Shown here: one piece after another, positions 9,078 to 18,277 of the stretch
Numbering within the stretch: position 1 is the first letter of the stretch
How the letters are laid out: every line of letters starts with the position of its first letter
Source of the DNA: Natronoglycomyces albus
Lineage (GTDB): Bacteria; Actinomycetota; Actinomycetes; Mycobacteriales; Micromonosporaceae
Assembly (NCBI RefSeq): GCF_016925535.1
Contig: NZ_CP070496.1
Span: 2,356,001-2,420,000, forward strand
DNA: 64,000 bases
Direction of reading: 5' to 3'
Made by a program: the position numbers and the translations under genes
Notes under the pieces: generated by a model
Database searches by the model: none
Seen by the model: only the letters and a program-made list of their open reading frames with translations
Told to the model about the DNA's origin: nothing

Positions 9078-10211
9078 TCAACTTGCCAGGCGCGCAGTGG
9101 CCGCGGGGACTTCTCGTTGAGATTCCCCGGTGTAGGCGCTGAGCGGGCGAATGAGCGCGTTCGCCGCTAGTTGTTCGATGACATGCGCCGACCAGCCGGT
9201 GATGCGTGACATGACGAATATTGGCGTGAACATGGGGATGGAAAAGCCCATGAGGTAATAGGCCGGACCGGCGGGAAAATCGAGATTGGGGTGAATGCCT
9301 TTGAGGGAAAGCATCTCCGCTTCCAGCTCCTCGTACATCGCCACCCACTTCTCGCCGCCGGTCAGCTCCGCCATTGTGGTGAAGGCGTCCTTCATCGTCG
9401 GTACGCGAGAGTCGGCGTCTTTGTATACCCGGTGCCCGAAACCCATGACCTTGTTTTTTGCCGCTACTTGGTCGCGCAGCCACTGGGCTGCTTTCGCAGG
9501 GTCGTCGATTTCCAACATCATGTGCATGACCGCTTCGTTGGCTCCACCGTGCAGCGGGCCCTTCAGCGCGCCGATGGCGGCCGTCACCGAGGAGTAGATG
9601 TCCGACAGAGTCGAGGTGACGACGCGAGCGGTGAAGGTCGAGGCGTTGAAGCTGTGCTCGGCGTAGAGGATCATCGAGATCTCAAAGCAACGCACGACTT
9701 CCTTCGGCGGGACTTCCCCAAAGCACATGTGGAAGAAGTTCTCGCTGAAGCCCAGCGACGTATCGGGAGCGATCCGGTCGAGTCCTTGGCGGCGCCGATA
9801 GTCGTGAGCGACGATGGTTGGCAGTTTCGCGAACATGGCCTCGGCCTTAGCCTGGTTGGCTTGCGGCGAGTTGTCGTCTTCGGCTGGGTCTTCGGCTCCT
9901 AGGCAGCTGACCGCAGTGCGCAGCATGTCCATTGGATGGCAGTTGTCCGGCAGCCGGTCGATGATGGAGATCGTCGAACGGCTCACCTCGCGCTGGGACC
10001 GGGTACGTTCGTTAAAGCTTCGCAGTTGTGCCGCGTCGGGCAATTCGCCAAACCAGATCAGGTAGGCGACTTCCTCGAATGTGCATGAGGCAGCCAACTC
10101 TTGCACCGGGTATCCCCGGTAGGTCAGCGAATTGGTTTCGGCGACCACATTGGAAATGGTGGTGTTGTCGACGACAACACCGGCCAATCCCTTATGGATG
10201 TCTGTGCTCAC
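9078..10211 (-). CDS. prpC: 2-methylcitrate synthase
   Basis: 377 aa citrate-synthase fold protein. Visible motifs are YRGYPVQELA near the N-terminus, the substrate/CoA region LKGPLHGGANEAV (active-site His), GFGHRVYKDADSRV (second catalytic His) and LDFPAGPAYYLMG (catalytic Asp region). The start is GTG at 10211, overlapping the prpB stop by 4 bases (GTGA). With prpD and prpB upstream in the same operon, the substrate is taken to be propionyl-CoA plus oxaloacetate, giving 2-methylcitrate in the methylcitrate cycle. Alone it could have been called a type II-like citrate synthase; the operon settles the choice. Confidence 0.93.
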   Translation of the reverse strand: MSTDIHKGLAGVVVDNTTISNVVAETNSLTYRGYPVQELAASCTFEEVAYLIWFGELPDAAQLRSFNERTRSQREVSRSTISIIDRLPDNCHPMDMLRTAVSCLGAEDPAEDDNSPQANQAKAEAMFAKLPTIVAHDYRRRQGLDRIAPDTSLGFSENFFHMCFGEVPPKEVVRCFEISMILYAEHSFNASTFTARVVTSTLSDIYSSVTAAIGALKGPLHGGANEAVMHMMLEIDDPAKAAQWLRDQVAAKNKVMGFGHRVYKDADSRVPTMKDAFTTMAELTGGEKWVAMYEELEAEMLSLKGIHPNLDFPAGPAYYLMGFSIPMFTPIFVMSRITGWSAHVIEQLAANALIRPLSAYTGESQREVPAATARLAS

Positions 10212-11128
10212 TGATTCCTCCCGGGGACCTCGAAGTTGAACAGGGCCTGGTCGAATTCGTTGTAATCGGAGTAACGAACCAATTCATATAGGCGCTTGCG
10301 GGTTTGCATCCGCTCCACGGCCGGTTCCTGGTGCCCGGTCGCCTTCAGTGTGTCGAATAGTTCATCAACCGCCCCCATGGCCGAGCGCCACGAGGTGACG
10401 GGCCAGATGACGAGGTTGTACCCGAGGTTTTCCAGCTGCGTGGTGGTCAACAGTGGAGTCTTGCCGAATTCGGTCATATTGGCCAGCAACGGCACATCGA
10501 CGGCCTTGCGGAAAGCGGCCATCTCCTCCTCGGTTTGGAGCGCTTCGGGAAAGAGCATGTCGGCCCCGGCATCTACATAGGCCTTAGCTCGTTCGATAGC
10601 CGCGTCGAGCCCCTCGGAGGTGCGCGCGTCGGTACGGGCGCAGATGACGAAGCTGGGGTCGCGCCGGGCCTTGACGGCGGCGCGCACTTTCCGCACCATC
10701 TCGTCAGTGGCCACGATCTGCTTGTTGTCCAGGTGCCCACATCGCTTTGGGTTGACCTGGTCCTCCAAGTGGCACCCTGCCAGTCCGCCCTCTTCAAAGG
10801 CGTTAATCGTGCGGGCGACGTTGGCCGGTTCACCAAAGCCGGTGTCAGCGTCGATGATCGTGGGCAGGTCGGTCACTCGGGCGATCTGCTGACCGCGCAG
10901 TGCCACCTCGGTGAGCGTCGTTAGCCCAATGTCGGGCAGCGCCAAGTCAGTCGACAACACGGCCCCAGAGACGTAGACCCCTTCGAAGCCGTGGTCTTCG
11001 ACGGCGCGGGCGACCAGCGGCGAGAAGGCGCCGGGGAAGCGAATGAGCTGCCCGGAAGCCAGCTGAGCGCGGAACTGGCGGCGCTTGTCGGTCGGCGAAA
11101 CGTAGCGTTTCGGTTCACTGTTTGTCAT
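10208..11128 (-). CDS. prpB: 2-methylisocitrate lyase
   Basis: 306 aa enzyme of the isocitrate lyase/PEP mutase superfamily. Its features are FPGAFSPLVARAVEDHGFEGVYVSGA at the N-terminus, LPTIIDADTGFGEP (Mg-binding Asp region), and the catalytic loop LEDQVNPKRCGHLDNK with the K-R-C-G-H signature of 2-methylisocitrate lyases. It cleaves 2-methylisocitrate to pyruvate and succinate. The ATG at 11128 shares one base with the prpD stop (TAATG), so translation is coupled, and it overlaps prpC by 4 bases at its other end. Confidence 0.95.
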   Translation of the reverse strand: MTNSEPKRYVSPTDKRRQFRAQLASGQLIRFPGAFSPLVARAVEDHGFEGVYVSGAVLSTDLALPDIGLTTLTEVALRGQQIARVTDLPTIIDADTGFGEPANVARTINAFEEGGLAGCHLEDQVNPKRCGHLDNKQIVATDEMVRKVRAAVKARRDPSFVICARTDARTSEGLDAAIERAKAYVDAGADMLFPEALQTEEEMAAFRKAVDVPLLANMTEFGKTPLLTTTQLENLGYNLVIWPVTSWRSAMGAVDELFDTLKATGHQEPAVERMQTRKRLYELVRYSDYNEFDQALFNFEVPGRNQ

Positions 11129-12633
11129 TAGAAGAGTCCTTCCCCGGCGGTGACCGAACCGATCAGGTCGGCTGGAGCGATAACGTTGAGCGCGCGTACT
11201 TGCTCGACCGACAGCTCGTTGACACGACAGGCCAGATCAAGGAAGCGGTCTTGCTCGTCCTTGGCGATGATGCCCTCGGCCAGGGTGCGGAACTTGGCGA
11301 TGTAGTGCTCGCGCTGGAACGGACGGGCTCCAGCGGGGTGGGCGTCGGCCACGGCAATCTCGTCGGTGATCGTCGAGCCGTCGTCCAAGGTGATGACCAC
11401 GCGGGCACCGAAGGCTTTCTCGTTGGGGTCTTTGGCGTGGTAGCGCCGGGTCCACTCTGGGTCCTCGGCGGTGCGGATCTTGTGCCACAACTCCACCGTC
11501 GAGGGCCGGTTGGCCCTGTCGGGGGCATACGAGTGTTCGTGGTGCCAGCTGCCATCTTCGAGCGCGACGGCGAAGATGTACATCAGCGAGTGGTCCAGTG
11601 TCTCGCGGCTGGCCTTCGGGTCCATCTTCTGTGGGTCGTTCGCACCGGTGCCGATTACGTAGTGCGTGTGGTGGCTGGTGTGGATTTCCACGTCTGTGAT
11701 CTTCGAGAGGTCGCCGACCTTCGGCCCCATGCGGCGGGCGATGTCGATGAGCGCCTGACTTTGGTACTCGGCGGAGTGCTCTTTGGTGTAGGTGTCGAGA
11801 ATGGCGCGCTTGGCCTCACCAGGGGCTGGCAACGGGACCTCATAGGAGGCCTTGGGGCCGCCCAGCATCCAGGCGATCACGCCGTCTTCACCTTCATAGA
11901 TCGGCGAGGGGGCACCTTCGCCACGCATAACGCGGTCGACCGCTTCGATGGCGAGTTTGCCCGCGAAAGCCGGGGCATAGGCCTTCCAGGAGGAGATTTC
12001 GCCTTTGCGGCTTTGCCGCGTGGTCGTGGTGGTGTGCAAAGCCTGGCCGACTGCCTGATAGATGGTCTCGGTCGACAAACCCAGCAGCGTGCCGATACCG
12101 GCGGCGGCGGCCGGGCCCAGGTGGGCGATGTGGTCGATCTTGTGTTCGTGCAGGCAGATGCCCTTCACCAAGTCGACGTGGATTTCGTAGGCCGTGGCGA
12201 GACCGCGTACCAAAGCAGCCCCATCCAAGCCCTTGTGCTGAGCGACAGCCAGCACCGGCGGAATGTTGTCGCCGGGGTGGGAGTAGTCGGCCGCCAGGAA
12301 TGTGTCATGGAAGTCCAGCTCACGCACTGCGACGCCGTTGGCCCAGGCGGCCCATTCCGGGGAGAAGGTCTCGCCGCTGTCCAGGCCGAAGACGGCCGCA
12401 CCCGGACTATAGGGGTGCTTCCGCGCCTGCGCGCGCGCTGAGACGACGGGGCGACGCCGCAGCGAGGCGGCGGCCACGGCGGCGTTGTCGATGATCCGGT
12501 TGCCGACCATCTCGGTGACCTCGTTATCGACGGCGACCGGGTCGACGGCCACTTCGGCGATGCGCCATGCCAGCTGCTTTTCGCGTGGCAAGTCTTCAGA
12601 GGACGGATAGGTGCGAACAGAGTGGATCTGCAT
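11128..12633 (-). CDS. prpD: 2-methylcitrate dehydratase (MmgE/PrpD family)
   Basis: 501 aa MmgE/PrpD protein, the first gene of the prpDBC operon. Family features are [24 protein letters not shown]-like segments (here [21 protein letters not shown]), [40 protein letters not shown], and the C-terminal part with [20 protein letters not shown]. It dehydrates 2-methylcitrate toward 2-methyl-cis-aconitate. The start at 12633 is supported by AAGGAG nine bases upstream; the frame upstream of it is not protein-like. A palindromic site lies in the 220-base gap shared with the divergent regulator gene. Confidence 0.93.
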   Translation of the reverse strand: MQIHSVRTYPSSEDLPREKQLAWRIAEVAVDPVAVDNEVTEMVGNRIIDNAAVAAASLRRRPVVSARAQARKHPYSPGAAVFGLDSGETFSPEWAAWANGVAVRELDFHDTFLAADYSHPGDNIPPVLAVAQHKGLDGAALVRGLATAYEIHVDLVKGICLHEHKIDHIAHLGPAAAAGIGTLLGLSTETIYQAVGQALHTTTTTRQSRKGEISSWKAYAPAFAGKLAIEAVDRVMRGEGAPSPIYEGEDGVIAWMLGGPKASYEVPLPAPGEAKRAILDTYTKEHSAEYQSQALIDIARRMGPKVGDLSKITDVEIHTSHHTHYVIGTGANDPQKMDPKASRETLDHSLMYIFAVALEDGSWHHEHSYAPDRANRPSTVELWHKIRTAEDPEWTRRYHAKDPNEKAFGARVVITLDDGSTITDEIAVADAHPAGARPFQREHYIAKFRTLAEGIIAKDEQDRFLDLACRVNELSVEQVRALNVIAPADLIGSVTAGEGLF

Positions 12634-12754
12634 GTGATGGGCTCCTTGGCGGTCACAACTAAGTAGGAAGGGCCGGGTCAATGGCGGCACGGGATCGCCG
12701 TGTCCGCACCTAAGGCGCGCGAAGCACAACCGGCCCCCTACGATGTACCTTTAC

Positions 12755-12766
12755 AGTGTGCACACT
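12755..12766. promoter_or_regulatory. Candidate operator of the prp divergon
   Basis: AGTGTGCACACT is a perfect 12-bp palindrome in the gap between the divergent prpD and PrpR-like genes. Partly symmetrical AT-rich flanks (TTTAC and TTAAG) surround it. The position suits an operator bound by the adjacent XRE-family regulator, but binding is inferred. Confidence 0.45.
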
Positions 12767-12852
12767 TTAAGCGTGCATGTGAAAGCACTAAAAATGTGGG
12801 TTTTTGTGGAGACGGAACCCCATACTTGTAAATTTTGTGAAGGTAGCTGGTC

Positions 12853-14289
12853 ATGGGTTCTAAGAAAGCCAAGGTAGGAGTGCGGCTCCGCCGATTTCGC
12901 GAAGAGCGCGGCCTGACACAGGCGGCGTTGGCCGATTCCTTGGACATTTCCCCCAGCTACATCAATCAAATGGAATCCAACCAGCGCCCCATCACCGTGC
13001 CGGTGCTGTTGAAGCTGGCCAGCATCTACGACGTTGACATTCAACAGTTCTCCACCGACGAGGCCGACCGACTTGTCGCCCAGCTACGCGATGTGCTGGC
13101 CGACGCTTCGATCGGTGAGCAGATCTCGATGGCCGAGACCCGTGAACTGGCCAGCTCGATGCCAGACGTCGCCCGCTATGTGGTTGACCTGCACCGGCGC
13201 TATCGACACGCGCTGGAAGTCAACGAAACGGTCACCGCCCGCATCGACGCTGGCAGCGCCGGGGCCAGCTCGGTACCTCCGCCGATGGCCTATGAGGAGG
13301 TGCGAGACCTCTTCTATTCACATCGCAACTATGTGGCGACCCTCGACCAGGCAGCCGAGCGCCTCGCCACCCATATGAAGGTCGGGCCCGCCGACATGGT
13401 CGCGGGCCTCACCGACCGGCTGCTTAGCCACCATGGCACCACGGTGGTCGATCTCAGTGCCGATGATCCCGCCAAAGCCAAGCGCCGGTTCGATCCGGTG
13501 GCGCGAACCCTCGGCCTCTCACCAGCGCTTCAACCGGGACAACGCGCGTTTCAGCTGGCCACACACTTGGCGTTTGTCGAGTTCGCCGATGAGATCGAAA
13601 GCTATGTGGATTCGGCCGAGCTCTCTGGCGAGGAGACCCGGGCGCTGGCCCGCATCGGGCTGGCCAATTACTTCGCTGGAGCGTTGATCCTTCCCTATCG
13701 AACGTTCCTGGCCGCCGCCGAGGAGCTGCGCTACGACATCGAACTGTTGTCGCAGCGCTTCCGGGTCGGGTTCGAGACCGTCGCGCATAGGTTGAGCACC
13801 TTGCAACGACCCGGAGCACGCGGAGTGCCTTTTTTCTTTGTGCGAGTTGACCGAGCTGGGAACATTTCCAAGCGGCAATCGGCCACCGACTTCCATTTTT
13901 CTCGGGTCGGTGGCACCTGTCCGCTGTGGAATGTCTATGAGGCGTTTGCCTATCCGGGCCAAATCCGCACCCAGCTGGCGCAGATGCCCGACGGTCGTAG
14001 CTACTTGTGGGTGGCGCGGACTGTGTCACGGCGCAACGGTGGATACGGTACTCCGGCCAAGACGTTCGCGATCGGCTTGGGCTGCGACCTTCACCATGCG
14101 CATCGTCTGGTGTACTCCGACGGGCTCGACCTGGCCAACCCGGGCGCTTTGACACCCATTGGCCCCGGTTGCAAGGTGTGCGACCGCGATACGTGCCCAC
14201 AACGGGCCTTCCCCGCCATCGGTAAACGACTTGAAGTCGACAGCCACCACAGCCGATTCGTCCCCTATAGCTTCGAGGCGAAGAACTAA
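12853..14289 (+). CDS. PrpR/RamB-like XRE-family transcriptional regulator
   Basis: 478 aa regulator of the short-chain acyl-CoA/ScfR class. An N-terminal XRE helix-turn-helix (about residues 8-65, LRRFREERGLTQAALADSLDISPSYINQME) is followed by a long helical DUF2083-type region. A C-terminal domain carries conserved cysteines (GGTCPLWNVYEAF and GPGCKVCDRDTCPQRAFP). Members of this family, such as mycobacterial PrpR, activate the methylcitrate genes in response to propionyl-CoA or propionate. The gene is divergent from prpDBC with a palindrome between them, which supports the same job here. Length is normal for the family (about 470-500 aa). Confidence 0.9.
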   Translation: MGSKKAKVGVRLRRFREERGLTQAALADSLDISPSYINQMESNQRPITVPVLLKLASIYDVDIQQFSTDEADRLVAQLRDVLADASIGEQISMAETRELASSMPDVARYVVDLHRRYRHALEVNETVTARIDAGSAGASSVPPPMAYEEVRDLFYSHRNYVATLDQAAERLATHMKVGPADMVAGLTDRLLSHHGTTVVDLSADDPAKAKRRFDPVARTLGLSPALQPGQRAFQLATHLAFVEFADEIESYVDSAELSGEETRALARIGLANYFAGALILPYRTFLAAAEELRYDIELLSQRFRVGFETVAHRLSTLQRPGARGVPFFFVRVDRAGNISKRQSATDFHFSRVGGTCPLWNVYEAFAYPGQIRTQLAQMPDGRSYLWVARTVSRRNGGYGTPAKTFAIGLGCDLHHAHRLVYSDGLDLANPGALTPIGPGCKVCDRDTCPQRAFPAIGKRLEVDSHHSRFVPYSFEAKN

Positions 14290-14330
14290 GGCCCACCACA
14301 CCCAGACAGTACGGCCTTTACGCTTAATGC

Positions 14331-14984
14331 ATGACAACCAACAAGAAGTTCGCCACAGTGCGCGGCCTTGCCGCTCAATCCCATGCTCAGGGCGACCAAA
14401 CCGCTTGGTTCGAAACCCTCTATTCGAGCGCCGCGCAGGGGAAGGCGGACATTCCGTGGGCGGATCTGGCACCGAATTCGCTGCTGGTTGGAAACGCGCC
14501 CACCGGGCCGGGCACCGCAGGTGTCGTCGGCTGCGGACTGGGAGACGACGCCCAGTATCTGGCGAGCCTGGGCTGGGATGTCACCGCCTTCGACATCTCC
14601 CCCACCGCCGTCAAACAGGCCCAAGCACGTTTCCCCGACTCACCGGTGACCTATACCGTCGCCGATGTGCTCGACCCGCCACAGAGCTGGGCATTCGACT
14701 TCGTCTTGGAAATCTACACCGTGCAGGTGTTGCGAGACGCGCCTCGACGCAAGGCCATTGCCAACATTGCCTCACTGGTGGCCCCTGGCGGCACCCTGAT
14801 GGTTATCGCCCGCCATCGAGCCGAAGACGACGAGCTGGCGGCTTTCCCGTGGCCCCTGGCCGGTTCCGAGATCGACTCGTTCGCCCAATCGGGACTGCGA
14901 GCATCCTCCATCGAAAAAGTCTGGGACCACCAAGACCCACCCGTCCTTCGATGGAGGGCCATCTTCAACGCCAATCGGGACTAA
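14331..14984 (+). CDS. SAM-dependent methyltransferase (class I)
   Basis: 217 aa Rossmann-fold methyltransferase of the Methyltransf_25 kind. Motif I is GVVGCGLGDDAQYLASLG, the acidic end of strand 2 is VTAFDISPTAV, then VTYTVADVLDPP, and LVAPGGTLMVIARHR marks the later core motif. No substrate-specific domain is visible. It follows the PrpR-like gene by 41 bases on the same strand and may be read through from it. It converges with the ATP-grasp gene at 15052. The substrate is unknown; membership of the neighbouring biosynthetic locus is possible but not shown. Confidence 0.82.
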   Translation: MTTNKKFATVRGLAAQSHAQGDQTAWFETLYSSAAQGKADIPWADLAPNSLLVGNAPTGPGTAGVVGCGLGDDAQYLASLGWDVTAFDISPTAVKQAQARFPDSPVTYTVADVLDPPQSWAFDFVLEIYTVQVLRDAPRRKAIANIASLVAPGGTLMVIARHRAEDDELAAFPWPLAGSEIDSFAQSGLRASSIEKVWDHQDPPVLRWRAIFNANRD

Positions 14985-15051
14985 TTCCACACCTGTGCCA
15001 TCGCGTCCCCCTCATGGAAAACCACGTTCCGGCCCACCCGTCACCGGCACA

Positions 15052-16329
15052 TCAGCTCCTCTCAGCGATAACCTCAGTCTGGAAAGTGATTCCGTCGGCT
15101 AGCTCAGCGCAGCGACGCACCGCTTCGGCCCTCGTTGGAGCGGTCGCGAACACATACCCCTTGTCACAGGCCAATAGCGAATCCATACCACCGGTCTCGT
15201 CGCCGATGTGCTTGCTGATAACGACAGCGGAATCGACATCACTGAGGTCTTTCAGGCACGGAACCATGTGTGTGGGCGTGACCCCCTGCGGCACCCAGCG
15301 AACAGGCACAGGCAGGTCCTCAACGCCCGTCACTGCCACAATCCGGCCGGGTTTGGCATCCAGAAAGCGGATCGCCGCCCCGCGCACAGGCTCCGGTGCT
15401 TCCTCGGGCAGCTGATCGATTCCCAAAGGTACGGTCATGAACAGGCGCGCCGGGTCCCATCCGGTTGCCCGGTTGACCATCTCAGGAATGCCGGAGCCAG
15501 AGAGGCGATTGTGGGTCTCAAGCAGGCGCGGACCATTCTCGGTCAACACGAACTCACTGTGCGAGGGCCCGTCCTTGAGGCCTACCGCATCCAAAACGGC
15601 GGCGGTCAACTCACGCAGCTCACCCAGGATCGGGGCGGCCTGATCGGAGGATACGCTGCACTCCCACTCAACGAAGTGTTCATTGACCTGGTACTCACAC
15701 ACGCCCAAGACAACATGACGTCCATGATGTGAAAAAGCCTCCACGCTGACGACAGGCCCCTCTAGATACTCCTCGGCCAGCACACCACCGAAGCCGAAGT
15801 CACCGATCTCCTTGACCGCCCGCGCCACTTCGTCCGCAGTCGTGACCACGTTGATGTGCAGACTTGCCGCGCCCATTCCCGGCTTTAGGACGATCCGGTC
15901 GCCAATGTCGTCAAGGAATCGCACGGCTTCCTCGACCGTGGAGATGCGACGGTGACGTACCGGGCTAATTCCTGCCGCGTCCAAAGCCTCGCGCGTGAGG
16001 AACTTGTCTCTGATGATGTGGCAGACATCAGCACTCGTGCCTGGCAGACCCAACGCCTTATTGACCTCGGCGACTGGTACCGCTGACAGCTCAGTCGTGG
16101 TGAGAATGAAATCGAACGGATTCTCCTGGTGCAAAGGACGAAGTAGACGCAACAGCTCGTCCGCGTCGGTGATGTCCCCAGTAATCACCTGCGAACAATG
16201 CGGCTCGACCTCGGCTGGATCAAACTGCCCCTCGGTGTGCACAACGACCGTGTCAATGCCCAAGTCTTTCGAGCCGTGCACCGGCGCTGGCCGGCCCCCA
16301 ATGACAGCAATACGTGGTTGCTTCTTCAT
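15052..16329 (-). CDS. ATP-grasp ligase of the LysW-type locus (second copy)
   Basis: 425 aa ATP-grasp protein. It has an N-terminal pre-ATP-grasp Rossmann-like domain (IAVIGGRPAPVHGSKDLGID), a central nucleotide-binding segment (RIVLKPGMGAASLHINVV, VLAEEYLEGPVVSVEAF) and the Mg/ATP catalytic segment (SHSEFVLTENGPRLLETHNRLSGSG). Such enzymes activate a carboxylate as acyl phosphate and join it to an amine, as in carnosine synthase or BacD-type dipeptide ligases. It has its own strong site (GGAGG, 8 bases before ATG). A homologue is encoded at 18278 in the same cluster, so the product may contain two amide bonds. Substrates are unknown. Confidence 0.82.
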   Translation of the reverse strand: MKKQPRIAVIGGRPAPVHGSKDLGIDTVVVHTEGQFDPAEVEPHCSQVITGDITDADELLRLLRPLHQENPFDFILTTTELSAVPVAEVNKALGLPGTSADVCHIIRDKFLTREALDAAGISPVRHRRISTVEEAVRFLDDIGDRIVLKPGMGAASLHINVVTTADEVARAVKEIGDFGFGGVLAEEYLEGPVVSVEAFSHHGRHVVLGVCEYQVNEHFVEWECSVSSDQAAPILGELRELTAAVLDAVGLKDGPSHSEFVLTENGPRLLETHNRLSGSGIPEMVNRATGWDPARLFMTVPLGIDQLPEEAPEPVRGAAIRFLDAKPGRIVAVTGVEDLPVPVRWVPQGVTPTHMVPCLKDLSDVDSAVVISKHIGDETGGMDSLLACDKGYVFATAPTRAEAVRRCAELADGITFQTEVIAERS

Positions 16330-16662
16330 GTCTGTTTTCCTCCAAAATAGAGCTTGCGGTTGTAGTGAGATTCAACCTCGCGGCACGTTCGCACCTGCTG
16401 AGGTCGAGATCCCCAAGGGCGCTCTCGTCATTGAGGGCCCGATACCTTTCATGAGTTGTTAGCTTTGGGCAAACAAATCACGTCAGGGTCGTCTCAGTCT
16501 GCGCCGATTCCGGCGCTCCACGATCGCGCTGATCAGAAACGCTGATCGCTTTCCGTTCAGAGCCGAGGCGACGGTCGTGGCATTCGCCACCACGGAAACG
16601 CCTAGGGAGGCGATGAATGCAAACGCCACCATGAACCTCACATAGCGATGCCCCACATGGCG
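16330..16662. other. Intergenic stretch inside the LysW-type locus
   Basis: 333 bases between the MFS transporter and the second ATP-grasp gene. No supported gene. It presumably carries the promoter of the downstream ATP-grasp gene, whose ribosome binding site is at about 16340-16344. Confidence 0.5.
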
Positions 16663-17928
16663 CTAGCGAGCTGGGACCGACTTCTTCGGCATCGCGTCTT
16701 CTTTGTCCATGTGGGCTTCGAAGGCAGCAACGTCGGGGGAACGTTCGCGACTGATCAGGCAGATTATGGCGCATCCGGCGGCGACAACGGCGACGATGTA
16801 CCAGTTCAGCCCGGACACCCCGGTGTTAAAGGCCAGGTCAAAGAAGAGTCCCGCCGATATAGCGCCGGTCATGTTGCCCACGCTGCGGAAGAAGTGCATC
16901 GCTCCCATCGCCTTAGCAAGCCGGTCTTCAGAAACCTTGCGCGAGACCCACATGTCAAACGATGGAGCGAAGAGGATCTCGCCGAAGATGACCACAAAAC
17001 AGCCCAGCGCAACCCACACCAGCGTCTGCCCGCCGCCGAATGACAGGAACGCCAGGGTCATACCGACGAGACCGATGGCCATGACGGTGCCCGGGTCGAA
17101 ACGCTTGATGAGGAAATTGAACAACGGGTATTGCAAGATCAGAAGGGTCAAACCTGTGATCCAGAAAGGTGCCGACGGCGCCAACTGTGGCACGTATTCC
17201 TGCATGTGCAGTGGAATACCGACGACGAAACTCATCGATAGGAACCAAAATACAGAGGAGAGCATAAAGTAACGGGTGGCACCTCGCACCTCGATTCCTT
17301 TAAGGACGGCGAGATTGAACAAGGGTATCTTCGTGGTCGAGCGTGGAGCCTTCGCCACCTCCCCGGTTCCTGCCTCGAAGCCGTGCTTGGGAATGAACAT
17401 GGTCGCTGACAGGCAGAATCCGACAAAAATCGCGAAAACCACGGTGAAGAGAATACGTAGGTCCACCCCGACGAAGTAGCCACCGGCCAGCGCGCCACCG
17501 AACAGCCCGACCTGCGTCGACATTTGGAAGGTGGAGAAGGCCTTGGGCCGTTCCTCCTCAGGGTATGAAATAAGGACGTTCTTCAATCCGGGGAAAACGG
17601 TTCCGGAGCCGAAGCCGATGAAGAAGGCAAGCGTGCTGTACATAAAGATTCCGCCGGAGAAACCCATGAGGCCCAGAGCGATGGCTTCCATTCCCGCGCC
17701 GAAAAACACCACTGAGCGGGTGCTCATACGGCTACAGAAACCCTCATAGAAGAACGTGGCGAGAAGCCGGCCGACGTAGGTCATGAACATGACGAACCCG
17801 GCCCAGAATCCGGAATTAGTGCTACCTAGAGTAGCGATGAGGATCGGGAACCAGATGAAGTTACCGACGTGGGCTAGGGCTATGCCCGCGTTCACGCCGA
17901 TGAGTGTCTTTCTGCGTTGTGGGCTCAC
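16663..17928 (-). CDS. MFS transporter, probably exports the locus product
   Basis: 421 aa with about 12 hydrophobic segments, from GTG at 17928 (AAGG about 8-10 bases upstream); the frame upstream of it is basic and not protein-like. The topology is two six-helix halves separated by a basic loop (about HGFEAGTGEVAKAPRSTTK). The short loop between helices 2 and 3 (YVGRLLATFFYEGFCSRMSTRS) resembles motif A of drug-efflux MFS proteins. It lies between the two ATP-grasp genes of the locus on the same strand. Export of, or self-protection from, the product is the natural inference. No substrate can be read from the sequence. Confidence 0.82.
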   Translation of the reverse strand: MSPQRRKTLIGVNAGIALAHVGNFIWFPILIATLGSTNSGFWAGFVMFMTYVGRLLATFFYEGFCSRMSTRSVVFFGAGMEAIALGLMGFSGGIFMYSTLAFFIGFGSGTVFPGLKNVLISYPEEERPKAFSTFQMSTQVGLFGGALAGGYFVGVDLRILFTVVFAIFVGFCLSATMFIPKHGFEAGTGEVAKAPRSTTKIPLFNLAVLKGIEVRGATRYFMLSSVFWFLSMSFVVGIPLHMQEYVPQLAPSAPFWITGLTLLILQYPLFNFLIKRFDPGTVMAIGLVGMTLAFLSFGGGQTLVWVALGCFVVIFGEILFAPSFDMWVSRKVSEDRLAKAMGAMHFFRSVGNMTGAISAGLFFDLAFNTGVSGLNWYIVAVVAAGCAIICLISRERSPDVAAFEAHMDKEDAMPKKSVPAR

Positions 17929-18244
17929 AGCACAACCTTGCCTTTCGTGTTGCCAGCGCTCAGTTGGGCGCTGGCTGCGGCGGGAGCTTCTCGGTCGCTG
18001 AGGGTGCTGCCGGCGAAATTGGCTGGCAGTCGGTTTGTCAGCAAGGGGCGGGTCGGGGAAACGTGATGGTGGGGTTCGATGTTGCCGGGCCACCGTTCAC
18101 TTGTGCTTCCGTTTGGTTGGGAGGCTCTCTTGTCGGGGCCGTCTTGCCCGACGTTGGTGTGACCGCCTCGCGTATCGGAGTCCGACACGGGGGCGGTTAC
18201 AGTGCGATGGGTACTGGCCCATCGTTCGGGTCCAGCCTCCAAGC

Positions 18245-18266
18245 CCGGGGGCGGGTTCGCCCCCGG
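18245..18266 (-). terminator. GC-rich hairpin after the first ATP-grasp gene
   Basis: CCGGGGGCG (18245-18253) and CGCCCCCGG (18258-18266) flank a GGTT loop, 12 bases after the ATP-grasp stop. It probably ends the main lysW-to-ATP-grasp operon. The rest of the 349-base gap to the MFS gene contains no recognisable gene. Confidence 0.6.
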
Positions 18267-18277
18267 CTGGGAGTTCG